Notes under the pieces: model-generated
Databases searched by the model: none
Seen by the model: the letters and a program-made list of their open reading frames with translations, nothing else
What the model was told of the DNA's origin: nothing
Program-made: the position numbers and the translations under genes
Assembly (NCBI GenBank): GCA_016715885.1
Contig: JADJXL010000015.1
Location: 806,001-870,000 of the forward strand
Origin: Polyangiaceae bacterium
Lineage (GTDB): Bacteria; Myxococcota_A; Polyangia; Polyangiales; Polyangiaceae
Length of the DNA: 64,000 nt
Direction of reading: 5' to 3'
Part shown: piece after piece, positions 46,638 to 55,061 of the stretch
How positions within the stretch are numbered: the first letter of the stretch is position 1
How the letters are laid out: every line of letters starts with the position of its first letter

Positions 46638-48122
46638 ATGTCTCGCGATGCCTACCTGGCGACCATCCGCCGCCGCCTCGCCGATGAGGTCGGGCGCATC
46701 GACAAGCACGCATCGTTCCGCGTGGCTCTGTCGTATCCGTCGCCTTATCGCGTCGGCATGAGCTCACTCGGGTTCCAGCAAATCTACCGGCTTGTCCAAG
46801 CGGAACCCGACATGGCGGCCGATCGCGCCTTTTTGCCCGATGACGACGACGGCGCGCGCATCGTTCCTCTCACCTACGAACACCTTCGTCCCATCAGCGA
46901 CTACCCCGTCATTGCGCTCAGCGTCGCGTACGAGCTCGAGGTTGCCGGTGTCATTCGGCTGCTCGAATCGGCCGGTATTCCGGCCCTTCGCGAACAGCGA
47001 TCCGCATCGTTTCCGTTCATCCTCGCAGGCGGCCCACTGACGAACTCGAACCCGCTGCCGCTGTCCCCGTTCGTCGACGCGATCGTCATGGGCGAAGCAG
47101 ACACGCTTGGGATCGAAGTCTTGCGGGTTCTTCGGGACGCACCCTCGCGCGAACATGCGCTCGATACGCTCGCGAGCATGCCGCATGTCTTCGTGCCGTC
47201 TCGGCACGGATCGGACATGCCGCGCATCGCGCAGTGCGACGACGATCTCCTACCTGCATGGGGCCCGATTCGCGCACCCGATGCTGAACTGTCGAACATG
47301 TTCCTCATCGAAACCGAACGCGGATGCTCGCGCGGTTGCACCTACTGCGTCATGCGGCGATCGACCAACGGAGGCATGCGCATCGTGCCCAAAGATCGCA
47401 TCTTGGGCTTGATCCCGGAAGATGCGCGTCGCGTGGGCCTCGTCGGCGCTGCCGTCAGTGATCACCCGAAAATCGTCGAGATTGTCCGGACGCTCGTCGA
47501 ACGCGGGGCAGGAGTAGGTTTGTCCAGCTTGCGTCCGGACAAACTCACGGACGACTTCGTCGGAGCGCTGAGGGCCGCGGGTTATCGCACGCTCACGACG
47601 GCGATGGACGGCACGAGCGAACGCGTGCGTGAAGTGCTCGACCGGCGTGCGCGGCCTCGGCACCTCACACGAGCTGCCGAGCTTGCACGCAAGCACGGGA
47701 TGGCTCGTTTGAAGCTGTATTTGATGATCGGTGTTCCCGGAGAAACCGACGAAGACGTCGACGAATGCGTGGCGTTCGTTTCGGAGCTCGCCAAACAAGC
47801 CCCGATTGCGCTGGGAATTGCGCCCTTTTGCCCCAAGCGAAACACGCCGCTCGCCGATGCGACGTTTGCCGGCATCCATGTGGTGCAAGCGCGTCTCGAA
47901 AGGCTGCGTCGAGGTCTCGCGGGGCGTGCCGACGTGCGATCGACGAGCGCGAAGTGGGCGTGGGCCGAAGCGGTGCTCGCGAAGGGCGGCGAAGCTGAAG
48001 GCCTCGCGGTGCTCGAGGCGTGTCATGCGGGAGGCACGTTTGCGGCGTACAAGCGGGCTTTCGAGGCGCTCACGCCGGGCGCTGGAAAGCGGCGTCGCCT
48101 GCAGGTCGTGGCGCCGGCATGA
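46638..48122 (+). CDS. B12-binding-domain radical SAM protein
   Basis: A 494-residue enzyme starting at the ATG at 46638. The N-terminal Rossmann-like segment (FRVALSYPSPYRVGMSSLGF, ISDYPVIALSVAYELEVAG) is a cobalamin-binding-type domain, followed by the radical-SAM core with IETERGCSRGCTYCVMRRS (three cysteines, C-x3-C-x2-C) and KLYLMIGVPGETDEDVDECV. The layout matches the TIGR03960-type or YgiQ-like uncharacterised radical-SAM families. Reaction unknown. The stop overlaps the start of the glutaredoxin-like gene (ATGA), so the two are coupled. It follows comEC by 74 bp. Confidence 0.87.
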   Translation: MSRDAYLATIRRRLADEVGRIDKHASFRVALSYPSPYRVGMSSLGFQQIYRLVQAEPDMAADRAFLPDDDDGARIVPLTYEHLRPISDYPVIALSVAYELEVAGVIRLLESAGIPALREQRSASFPFILAGGPLTNSNPLPLSPFVDAIVMGEADTLGIEVLRVLRDAPSREHALDTLASMPHVFVPSRHGSDMPRIAQCDDDLLPAWGPIRAPDAELSNMFLIETERGCSRGCTYCVMRRSTNGGMRIVPKDRILGLIPEDARRVGLVGAAVSDHPKIVEIVRTLVERGAGVGLSSLRPDKLTDDFVGALRAAGYRTLTTAMDGTSERVREVLDRRARPRHLTRAAELARKHGMARLKLYLMIGVPGETDEDVDECVAFVSELAKQAPIALGIAPFCPKRNTPLADATFAGIHVVQARLERLRRGLAGRADVRSTSAKWAWAEAVLAKGGEAEGLAVLEACHAGGTFAAYKRAFEALTPGAGKRRRLQVVAPA

Positions 48123-48385
48123 AAACCGTGACGTTCTACACGCGAGAAAACTGCCATCTTTGCGACGAAGCTCTCGAGGTGGTTCTGCGTATTCAGTCTG
48201 CATTACCTTTCGAGCTCGTCGTGGTGGACCTCGATCGAGAAGCCTCGGAAGACAAGAAATCCGCCTACGATTGGGACATTCCGGTCATCGAGATCGATGG
48301 GCGAAAGATGATGAAACATCGGGTCGACGAAGCTCGTCTGCTTCGGCTACTCGGAGAGCCAACCAGCACATCGCCGAACGGGTAG
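48119..48385 (+). CDS. glutaredoxin-like protein (DUF836 type)
   Basis: An 88-residue thioredoxin-fold protein: TVTFYTRENCHLCDEALEVV with redox cysteines Cys12 and Cys15, FELVVVDLDREASED and WDIPVIEIDGRKMMKHRVDE with the cis-Pro. It is probably a small cytoplasmic disulfide or iron-sulfur-cluster carrier. The start overlaps the radical-SAM stop by 4 bp, suggesting it services that enzyme, which is inference from coupling. Confidence 0.85.
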   Translation: MKTVTFYTRENCHLCDEALEVVLRIQSALPFELVVVDLDREASEDKKSAYDWDIPVIEIDGRKMMKHRVDEARLLRLLGEPTSTSPNG

Positions 48386-48423
48386 CTCTGCGCTAAGGGG
48401 TAAGTGGCCAAGTTCGAGGAGCA

Positions 48424-49095
48424 ATGTTGAAGACCTCCACGCTCATTCAGCTCGCCTTCATCGTCGTCGCAGCCATCGTCGTCTTCGGGTTTGTCACGGC
48501 CGCGAAGAGCGATCAGGCCCGTGCGAGCTGCACCGCGTTTTGTGCCCTTCGCCCCGCATACGCCGGTCGCGATCGCCTCGCACCCGACTTCGAACTGCCC
48601 GACCTCGATGGCAAACCCGTGAGGCTTTCGTCGTTTCGCGGCAAGGTCGTGTTCCTCAACTTTTGGACCGAGACATGCGGCCCGTGCAAAGAGGAGATGC
48701 CGTCGGTCGCGATGCTCGCGCGTGTGGCCCAAACGCGCAAAGACATGGTGGTACTGACAGTGACCATCGATGAGGATCGCCAGAAGGTGCGAGACTTGCT
48801 CGGCGTGCTTCTCAACGGAGATCCGCCGTTCCCGGTGCTCTTCGATCAGGACGCGAAGGTCGTTGGCGGCAAGTACGGCACGAAGCTCTATCCGGAAACG
48901 TGGGTGATCGACCCCGAGGGAATCATCCGCGCCCGGTTCGATGGTGCTCGCGATTGGTCCGAACCCCTTGCGATCGAGATTGGTGAGATGGTCAAGCGGC
49001 CGACGGGAGCGCTTTTGGATTTCGGCTGCCCGGTCGACTTTGCGATGGGCCTACCGCGCGGAAAACATGCGACGTTATGTGCCGACGATTCGTAG
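48424..49095 (+). CDS. TlpA/ResA-like membrane-anchored thioredoxin
   Basis: A 223-residue protein with an N-terminal membrane anchor (LIQLAFIVVAAIVVFGFVTA), then a periplasmic thioredoxin-like domain of the AhpC/TSA-Redoxin type: DFELPDLDGKPVRLSSFRGK, FLNFWTETCGPCKEEMP with the redox pair Cys85/Cys88, and YGTKLYPETWVIDPEG with the cis-Pro. Family members reduce disulfides outside the cytoplasm, for example apocytochrome c. Extra cysteines lie near the N-terminus (CTAFCALRP) and the C-terminus. It follows the glutaredoxin-like gene by 38 bp. Confidence 0.88.
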   Translation: MLKTSTLIQLAFIVVAAIVVFGFVTAAKSDQARASCTAFCALRPAYAGRDRLAPDFELPDLDGKPVRLSSFRGKVVFLNFWTETCGPCKEEMPSVAMLARVAQTRKDMVVLTVTIDEDRQKVRDLLGVLLNGDPPFPVLFDQDAKVVGGKYGTKLYPETWVIDPEGIIRARFDGARDWSEPLAIEIGEMVKRPTGALLDFGCPVDFAMGLPRGKHATLCADDS

Positions 49096-49113
49096 CGTAA
49101 TCTCGGACATGCG

Positions 49114-49779
49114 ATGACGACGAAGGACAAACCCGAGCAAAGTGACGCGCGCGACCCACGCGTGCAGGCGGCTCGACAAGCGCTGCTCGAAGGCGTGGGA
49201 GCTGAGATTGCGGCGTCGTTTCCGGGCATCACGCGTCTCGGTGGACAAGTCGTTGCGGCGCTTTATTTGGCGGAAGGTCCTCGTTCGATGGACGAGCTTT
49301 CTGCCGAGCTGTGTCGGTCGAAGAGCAACATCTTCGCCAACCTCCGAGGCCTCGAAGCTGCCGGAATCATCGAGCGATTGCGCGAGCCTGGCGCTCGGCA
49401 CGATACGTACGCGCTTCGAGGAAAATACCCGGATGTGATCATCGGCGCGTACCTGTCGCGCTTGCGCCGAGTAGTTCAGGACAAACGGGGTTTGTCCAGG
49501 CGAGCGCTCGTGCTTTTGGGTGACGCCGAAGGCGACGAAGCTGCGGCGCTGCGCAAACGACTGGACGATCTTTCGCGCAAGTACGACCTATTCGCCGAAA
49601 TCATGGATCGCTGCGTGCCGAACGTGGATGGTCCGGTGGATCTCGAGCGGCTCATCGCCATGGTGCCCGAAGGCGTGCTGCTTTCGCTGGTGATGGCTGC
49701 GCGAACTGCGTGGTCCCTTGCGGAAGCGGAAGGAATCGCCACGCGCGTCGCACCCGAAGAAGAGCAGCGTAAGCAGTGA
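49114..49779 (+). CDS. GbsR/MarR family transcriptional regulator
   Basis: A 221-residue DNA-binding protein of the GbsR type: ITRLGGQVVAALYLAEGPRS, MDELSAELCRSKSNIFANLR as the recognition helix-turn-helix and EAAGIIERLREPGARHDTYA as the wing. A long C-terminal helical part follows, as is usual for the family. Regulators of this group control osmoprotectant or membrane genes; the target here is unknown and may be the upstream gene string. It ends before a long hairpin at 49826-49893. Confidence 0.85.
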   Translation: MTTKDKPEQSDARDPRVQAARQALLEGVGAEIAASFPGITRLGGQVVAALYLAEGPRSMDELSAELCRSKSNIFANLRGLEAAGIIERLREPGARHDTYALRGKYPDVIIGAYLSRLRRVVQDKRGLSRRALVLLGDAEGDEAAALRKRLDDLSRKYDLFAEIMDRCVPNVDGPVDLERLIAMVPEGVLLSLVMAARTAWSLAEAEGIATRVAPEEEQRKQ

Positions 49780-49825
49780 GGCCCTGAGCACCGATCAGTT
49801 TGGAAACGGCCAAATCGGGGGGTAT

Positions 49826-49893
49826 GGGGGGGCCGAGCCTCGCCGTGCTTTGGACGCAGTCCAAAGCACCGGGAGGCGAGCCTCGGCCCCCCC
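49826..49893. terminator. long GC-rich hairpin between convergent genes
   Basis: About 30 bp at 49826-49855 (GGGGGGGCCGAGCCTCGCC then GTGCTTTGGAC) pair with 49858-49893 (GTCCAAAGCAC then GGCGAGCCTCGGCC...), with a 3-nt loop, one mismatch and a bulge. It lies between the plus-strand regulator gene and the minus-strand gene ending at 49963. It has no T-run, so it may be a bidirectional terminator or a dispersed palindromic element. Confidence 0.65.
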
Positions 49894-49962
49894 ATCGTAA
49901 ACTAGCCTCGCGCAGCGGGCGTCTCACGCCCGCGAAGCGAGCGAGCAAATCATGGCCTGGCT

Positions 49963-50346
49963 TCAAGCAGACCGGATTTGCTGGGCGATTCGATCGCGGA
50001 CGAGGCGCGCGGTGACGAGCCGATCGAACACAGGCTCGTCGGGCGAGGGCAGTGAGAAAGCCCAAACTTGAGCGTTCGGTACGGCGGCAACGCCTGGGCC
50101 ATCGCCGAGCCAGATGCACGAATGCTTGGACGTCAAAGCATTGTCGAACGGCATGACGGCAGGAGCAGTCATGCTGACTTCTTCGAGCACCGTGGCGACG
50201 TCTTCGGCGAGCGGCTTTTCATCACCCCACACGAGAGCGATGGCATCTGCATGGCCAAGGGCGTGAGCGACTGCGGCGCCGAATCGCGCGAGCGAGCCGC
50301 CCTGAGCATCGATGAAGCACAAGGGCAGGGAGGTTTTACCGGTCAA
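49963..50346 (-). CDS. LMW-phosphatase/arsenate-reductase-like fold, probably degenerate
   Basis: A 127-residue protein. LPLCFIDAQGGSLARFGAAV at the start, CIWLGDGPGVAAVPNAQVWA in the middle and FSLPSPDEPVFDRLVTARLV near the end recall the order of the low-molecular-weight phosphatase fold (P-loop, middle strand, WDxPDP loop). However, the C-x5-R-S phosphate loop is not intact, so catalysis is unlikely. The similarity is my own reading and weak. It lies 9 bp after the double-FHA gene on the same strand, suggesting co-transcription and perhaps a binding role. Confidence 0.45.
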   Translation of the reverse strand: MTGKTSLPLCFIDAQGGSLARFGAAVAHALGHADAIALVWGDEKPLAEDVATVLEEVSMTAPAVMPFDNALTSKHSCIWLGDGPGVAAVPNAQVWAFSLPSPDEPVFDRLVTARLVRDRIAQQIRSA

Positions 50347-50355
50347 GGTGCCAAC

Positions 50356-51450
50356 CTAGTTCGTGTTGAGCTCGACGCGGAGCAGCTTGCGGCCGATGAA
50401 CAAGTAGTCGCCGTGTCCGAGCTCGCGTTCGGTCTTGATGCGGACGTAGGTGCCGTTGCGGCTGTTGAGATCGGTGAGCGTGAACTTGCCGTTGTTCTCT
50501 TCGATGCGGCAGTGCGAGCTCGACATGTAGAGGTCACCGGGGAAGTTCAAATCGCCGCCTTCGCGTCCGATCTGAAGCGACGCTCCTCGTGCGCACACCG
50601 TCATGCCGACAGCGCCGCTTTGCAGGAGCTGCGTGAGGCGGAAGGGGCTCGGATGCTTGGGGGACGAATAGAAGTAGGTGCCATCCGGGTCTTGTCCATC
50701 CGACGGTTTGGGCGTCAAATCGAGGCGGAAGACCTGCTCGCCGGCGAGGAACGTATCGGCTGGAGCGATGTCGACCGTGCCTCGGACGCGGATGTAGACG
50801 CCGTTGAGTGATCCTTCGTCGCGCACGACGAGTTTGCCGTCGCGATAGAAGAAGTTGGCATGCCTTGGAGAGACAAACGGATCGTCAGGAAAAACCAACT
50901 GGCCTTGACGTCCAACGATGTGCTGCTCCGCCTTCAGGTGGAAGCTGAGGCCATCCATGCCTTCGCCACGGATGAGAATGAGCTTGGCTTTTGCGGGGTT
51001 TTGCATGTCCCCGAAAAACAGCGTTTGCGCATTGAGGACCTCGAGCGGAACGCCGGTTCCGCATCTCCCGCAGAACTTGTGACCCGAGGGCACGCCGCTC
51101 GAACATGAACGGCAGATGTAATTGCGGGCTTGCTCCATGAGCTCCTCCTGCGTCAACTCCGAGAAATCGTTTCGGGCGGATGATACCGCGGTCGAATGGT
51201 TACTGGCACCGCTCGTGCGGCGTGTTGGGACAGCGCTCTGAGGGAGTGGCGTTGCTCGACGATTGCCCGGCAGTGGTTGCCCACGCGCAGCCGAACGCGC
51301 CGGTGGCGCCGACGACGGCGAACTGGCCGTGAACAGTGCAAGATCGTTGCTGCAGGCAGGACAACTCGTGGTGCTCATCGGGCTCCACGTGTCGCACTGT
51401 CCGCAAACGATGCCTATTTCGTGCTGCTCGTCGCGCAACGTCATTCCCAA
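50356..51450 (-). CDS. zinc-ribbon protein with two FHA domains
   Basis: The 364-residue protein has an N-terminal zinc ribbon (VCGQCDTW, SCPACSND), a Ser/Pro/Arg-rich linker and a second zinc ribbon (YICRSCSSG, HKFCGRCGTG). Two forkhead-associated domains follow: HIVGRQGQLVFPDDPFVSPR-HANF with RDEGSLNGVYIR, and LQIGREGGDLNFPGDLYMSS-SHCRI with LNSRNGTYVRI. FHA domains bind phosphothreonine, so the protein likely serves one of the Ser/Thr kinases typical of myxobacteria. It shares direction and tight spacing with the downstream 127-residue gene. Confidence 0.88.
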   Translation of the reverse strand: MGMTLRDEQHEIGIVCGQCDTWSPMSTTSCPACSNDLALFTASSPSSAPPARSAARGQPLPGNRRATPLPQSAVPTRRTSGASNHSTAVSSARNDFSELTQEELMEQARNYICRSCSSGVPSGHKFCGRCGTGVPLEVLNAQTLFFGDMQNPAKAKLILIRGEGMDGLSFHLKAEQHIVGRQGQLVFPDDPFVSPRHANFFYRDGKLVVRDEGSLNGVYIRVRGTVDIAPADTFLAGEQVFRLDLTPKPSDGQDPDGTYFYSSPKHPSPFRLTQLLQSGAVGMTVCARGASLQIGREGGDLNFPGDLYMSSSHCRIEENNGKFTLTDLNSRNGTYVRIKTERELGHGDYLFIGRKLLRVELNTN

Positions 51451-51543
51451 AAGACAATCGGTTTTAGACGCGCTTGACGAGAAGGGTCAAGCAACATGCA
51501 AAGCGGGTTCGTACACGGATCGCGAGCTTGGGGGAACATCCCG

Positions 51544-52182
51544 TCAGTGGATGTACGAAAGACGCGTCGCCTCGTCCTTCAGCCCACCCTCGCCCCAAAG
51601 ACGAAAAATGATCTTTTCGGTACACGCTGAAGCCTCGAGCGTGCCGTAGTCGCGCGAATCGTCGTGAAAGTCGATGTTGTCGCTGAGCAAGAACACCATC
51701 CCGACACCGACTTCAGCTTTGAACACCGCAGGAGGGATGTTCTTTTTTTCGTTTCCTCGGTAGTGCCAACCCCCACCCATCTCGACGATGCCGCACTGCA
51801 ATTCGATTTCCGCTTCCGTGTTTGGATGCAGGAAGCCGTACTTGCCCTCGGGACATGCTTGCGAAGGATCGTACGCCTTGCCGTTGACGTAGAGATGTCG
51901 GCCCTTGATCTCGATGAGATCGCCTTCGACGCCGACGATCCGGCCGATGGCGTATCGCGTGGGGTCGTCGGGATCCTTGCAGCGTACCAGTTCGCCAAAC
52001 CCACGTTTGCCGCGCGTCAAGAGCACGACAGTGTCCTTGTTGTGCAGCGTGGGTTCGATGGATGCCGCGAGTTGGAGATCATCCGGGAGTGTCCACGTTT
52101 TAAAGAGCAACACGCGGAGTAGACCACCGACCGCGGCGAGGATGATCACCGTCCACACGATACCCTTCATGTACTTCTGCAT
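51544..52182 (-). CDS. signal peptidase I-like protein lacking the usual lysine
   Basis: A 212-residue S26 peptidase-like protein: an N-terminal membrane helix (GIVWTVIILAAVGGLLRVLL), the box with the serine nucleophile LAASIEPTL (SxxPT), and the C-terminal box LSDNIDFHDDSRDYGTL (the G/S-D-N-x-D motif). In ordinary enzymes the general base is the Lys in K-R-V-x-G-L-P-G-D; the matching segment here is AIGRIVGVEGD, with Gly in its place. It may use another base or not be a peptidase. Exposed to the periplasm by topology. The gene stands between a protease and the FHA gene on the same strand. Confidence 0.8.
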   Translation of the reverse strand: MQKYMKGIVWTVIILAAVGGLLRVLLFKTWTLPDDLQLAASIEPTLHNKDTVVLLTRGKRGFGELVRCKDPDDPTRYAIGRIVGVEGDLIEIKGRHLYVNGKAYDPSQACPEGKYGFLHPNTEAEIELQCGIVEMGGGWHYRGNEKKNIPPAVFKAEVGVGMVFLLSDNIDFHDDSRDYGTLEASACTEKIIFRLWGEGGLKDEATRLSYIH

Positions 52183-52274
52183 CGAACCTCGGAGCGTATC
52201 GCATGGAGCGCACTCGTGGCGAGATCGCAGCGCGATCGAATCTCGTGGCTGGGTGGTTGTGCGAACGCGCGGGA

Positions 52275-53159
52275 TTAGCGCGTGCAGCTTCGAAACGGCG
52301 GGAGCTCGTTGGGACTGGCGCCTTCGGCGATCTCACGAGCCGCACTGAAAAGCTCGGGCCAAACGTCGAGCCGAACGAAAACCGAAGGACCCGCAGTGCT
52401 GTCGTCACCATCCATCACGGATGCCGATACGACGCCCACCACGTCGTTTCTTCCAGGACTCACGACCGGGCCACCGGAATCGCCAGGACAAACCGATGCT
52501 ACGGCGATGAACCTTCCCTCTTCGATCCGAGCAACTCTGCCGCCAAGACGCTCCACACGGTGAATCGCGCTCCTCGTCAGGGCACACCGGCCAAACCCGA
52601 TGGGCACGACAGGCTCGCTCGCAATCGGAGGAGCTTCGATGCGTGGAAGCATCGTTGGAATTCCAACGAGTTTGCGGCTGAGCACGAGGATCGCGATGTC
52701 GCCGTTGCCCGAGACGTAACCACAGTCGGGACTGACGACCGCGCGCACCTGAACCTCGCCCCATGGAAGGTCGTCCCCGCCAAGCTCGACCATGAATTTC
52801 TCGGGCGGTTTGTCCCGGTTCAATACCTGCCCATCGGCATCTCGTTCCGCGACGCAGTGATGCGCCGTCAATACGAGATCCTCGGCGATGAGCGTGCCCG
52901 AACACGTGACGTCACTGACGACCCGAACCACGGCGTTGTTCGGATGCTCGACGTCGAGGTCGACGGGCGGCTGTATCGTGAACGGTCGTTCGTCCGCCTC
53001 GGCATGCGACGCGGGTGTCGCAACGGGCAAACGCTTGGATGTGTGACCACACCCGACGAGCAGGGACGTGGAGACGAGCAGCGGAACCCAAGACAATCCA
53101 CCGATGCCGCAAGCAGCAGCGGATGGGGTCGAGCGAATTGTGGGGCGACTCGTCAGCAC
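52275..53159 (-). CDS. trypsin-like serine protease, lipoprotein
   Basis: The frame is open to 53264, but a GTG at 53159 has GGGAGG about 11 nt before it and gives a sensible signal peptide with lipobox TSLLVGC, about 294 residues. The S1 protease triad is present: His in VLTAHHC, Asp in GNGDIAILVL and Ser in CPGDSGGPV, with cysteines that suit the usual disulfides. Upstream ATGs (53228, 53264) would give an odd, long N-terminus. Like the protease at 42669-43877 it probably acts at or outside the outer membrane, but it lacks a MYXO-CTERM tail. Confidence 0.83.
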   Translation of the reverse strand: MLTSRPTIRSTPSAAACGIGGLSWVPLLVSTSLLVGCGHTSKRLPVATPASHAEADERPFTIQPPVDLDVEHPNNAVVRVVSDVTCSGTLIAEDLVLTAHHCVAERDADGQVLNRDKPPEKFMVELGGDDLPWGEVQVRAVVSPDCGYVSGNGDIAILVLSRKLVGIPTMLPRIEAPPIASEPVVPIGFGRCALTRSAIHRVERLGGRVARIEEGRFIAVASVCPGDSGGPVVSPGRNDVVGVVSASVMDGDDSTAGPSVFVRLDVWPELFSAAREIAEGASPNELPPFRSCTR

Positions 53160-53323
53160 GTTCGCTGTAGCCTCCCAAGTAGGGCGTGAGCAAACGCTCA
53201 CGAGGACGAACCGAAGGGCAAGGAGCATGGCGGCGTCGTTGGGAGCATCCGACAACGCTGACAAAAACTCCTTGGGTGGCTAAACTGCTTTCTTTTTGTT
53301 ATATTCAAAATTTCTGTTTTTGA

Positions 53324-53866
53324 TCAACGCATAGCGACGAGGCCCACCGTTTTCGTGCTTCGTTCGTATGCAGCCCGCAGAGCCGACGGGTCCGCCATGG
53401 GATCTTCGATGCCGGCCACCACAACTTCGTGCAGGAAAGCGATCTGCCCCCGCGCCTTGGACTCCTGCCACGGGCGGCACGCAGCTTCGTCATTCTCACA
53501 CGCAGTCAGGGCATCCTGAACCACCGCAAGCGCCTGGCGCGGACGACCCCGGTGAAAAAGCGCTCGGGCGTGAACGTCCGCAACCGCCAAATCCGTTCGA
53601 ATAGCTCGATCCGACCGCTCGATCACGGCGCACGCCAACCCCGGTTGACCATGATCGACGTATGCCGACGCAAGACCCGTTACGGATTCGACCGTCGGCG
53701 AAAGCGCAGCGCGAGCTTCGAGTGCCGCAAGATCCACGCCGGACGCTGATTGCGCCTTGGAAGTGGTTGGCAAAAGGCTCTTGGAAGGAGTGGACGGCCC
53801 AACGAGGGCGAGCCAAGCGATCGCGGTCAGGACGAAAGCATTCGCAACGAGGAGTGCCGAGCGCAT
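53324..53866 (-). CDS. membrane-anchored TPR-like protein
   Basis: From the ATG at 53866 the product has 180 residues: an N-terminal membrane or signal helix (ALLVANAFVLTAIAWLALVG), then helical repeats LAALEARAALSPTVESVTGL, ASAYVDHGQPGLACAVIERS and HARALFHRGRPRQALAVVQD, the alternating small-large pattern of tetratricopeptide repeats. It probably mediates protein contacts at the inner membrane. Function unknown. It stops 164 bp before the trypsin-like gene start. Confidence 0.65.
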   Translation of the reverse strand: MRSALLVANAFVLTAIAWLALVGPSTPSKSLLPTTSKAQSASGVDLAALEARAALSPTVESVTGLASAYVDHGQPGLACAVIERSDRAIRTDLAVADVHARALFHRGRPRQALAVVQDALTACENDEAACRPWQESKARGQIAFLHEVVVAGIEDPMADPSALRAAYERSTKTVGLVAMR

Positions 53867-53945
53867 GACGGCCACAGACAACGCTCGAAAGAAATGTTCC
53901 GGCGCCTCGTGAAGAGCACGAAAATAGGTAGGTAAATGTAAGTAA

Positions 53946-55061
53946 TCAGTCGCGGGGGAGCACCACGAGGTCATCGCGATGAACGACGATGTCCTCGCCA
54001 TTGTCCTCGCGCTTGTGGCCAGCGAGGCGAGCTACGTCGGTCTGGGACAAACGAGACAAACCGCGAGCGATCTCTTGTCCGTCGCAATCGACGATGGAGA
54101 CGGCATCACCGGCGCCGAAGCTTCCGCGTACGCCGAGGACACCGACGGCCAGAATGCTGCGGTTTTTCGCGCAGATCGCCTCGGCAGCTCCACGGTCGAG
54201 CAAAATGACGCCGCGAGGACGCAGCGTGAACGCAATCCAGTGTTTTCGCGCGTTGAGGCGTTGATGTACGGCCGGGAAAAACGTGCCGACGTCTTCTCCC
54301 GCGATGACTCGGCCGAGAATGCCGGATTCTCGCGCATGTGCGATGACGACGTGAGCGCCGGCAAGCGTCGCACGCCTGGCCGCTTCGACTTTGCTCGACA
54401 TGCCGCCCGTGCCGACGCCGGAGGTCGATCCGCCCGCGAGATGCCGCGCTTCGCTTGCGATGTTGTGGACGACGGGAACGCGTTTGCCCGTTTCGTCGAG
54501 CAAACCTTCGACGTCGGAGAGCAAGAGCAACAGATCGGCTTCGACGAGCGGCGTGACCATGGACGCGAGCTGATCGTTGTCGCCGAATTTGATCTCCTCG
54601 ACGGCGACGGCGTCATTCTCGTTCACGATGGGAACGCATCCGGCTTCGAGCAACGCGGCGAACGCATTGCGGGCGTTGTTTGTCCGGCTGCGATCGGCAA
54701 GGTCGGCGTGCGTGAGCAAAATCTGAGCGACGGGAATGCCGAGTTTGTCAAAAGCAACCTCGTAACGTCGCATGAGAATGCTTTGACCGGCGGCAGCGGC
54801 GGCTTGCAGTCGAGCGATGTCCTTGGGGCGGCTCTTGAGCCCGAGCTTCTGCATGCCGCTCGCAATGGCGCCGCTCGATACGATGACGACGCTACGCGCG
54901 GCGCGATGGCCGCTTTCGCGAAACGCAGCAACGTCTTGGGCAAGTCTGTCCCATGCGTCGCCGGTGAGGCTCTTCGATCCGATCTTGACGATGGCTCGGC
55001 GGACTTTGGCGAGGGCGGTGCGGCTTATGGGGTTTGGCTCGGCAGCGTGTTCAGCGACCAC
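53946..55061 (-). CDS. proB: glutamate 5-kinase
   Basis: A 371-residue enzyme with an amino-acid-kinase domain: AIVKIGSKSLTG, SVVIVSSGAIASGM, VPIVNENDAVAVEEIKFGDN-DQLA and LLLLLSDVEGLLDE, plus STSGVGTGGMSSKVEAARRA. The C-terminal PUA domain is ARGLSRLSQTDVARLAGHKR. It catalyses the first step of proline synthesis, glutamate to glutamyl-5-phosphate. proA is not adjacent in the window. Its start overlaps the preceding gene by 11 bp. Confidence 0.95.
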   Translation of the reverse strand: MVAEHAAEPNPISRTALAKVRRAIVKIGSKSLTGDAWDRLAQDVAAFRESGHRAARSVVIVSSGAIASGMQKLGLKSRPKDIARLQAAAAAGQSILMRRYEVAFDKLGIPVAQILLTHADLADRSRTNNARNAFAALLEAGCVPIVNENDAVAVEEIKFGDNDQLASMVTPLVEADLLLLLSDVEGLLDETGKRVPVVHNIASEARHLAGGSTSGVGTGGMSSKVEAARRATLAGAHVVIAHARESGILGRVIAGEDVGTFFPAVHQRLNARKHWIAFTLRPRGVILLDRGAAEAICAKNRSILAVGVLGVRGSFGAGDAVSIVDCDGQEIARGLSRLSQTDVARLAGHKREDNGEDIVVHRDDLVVLPRD

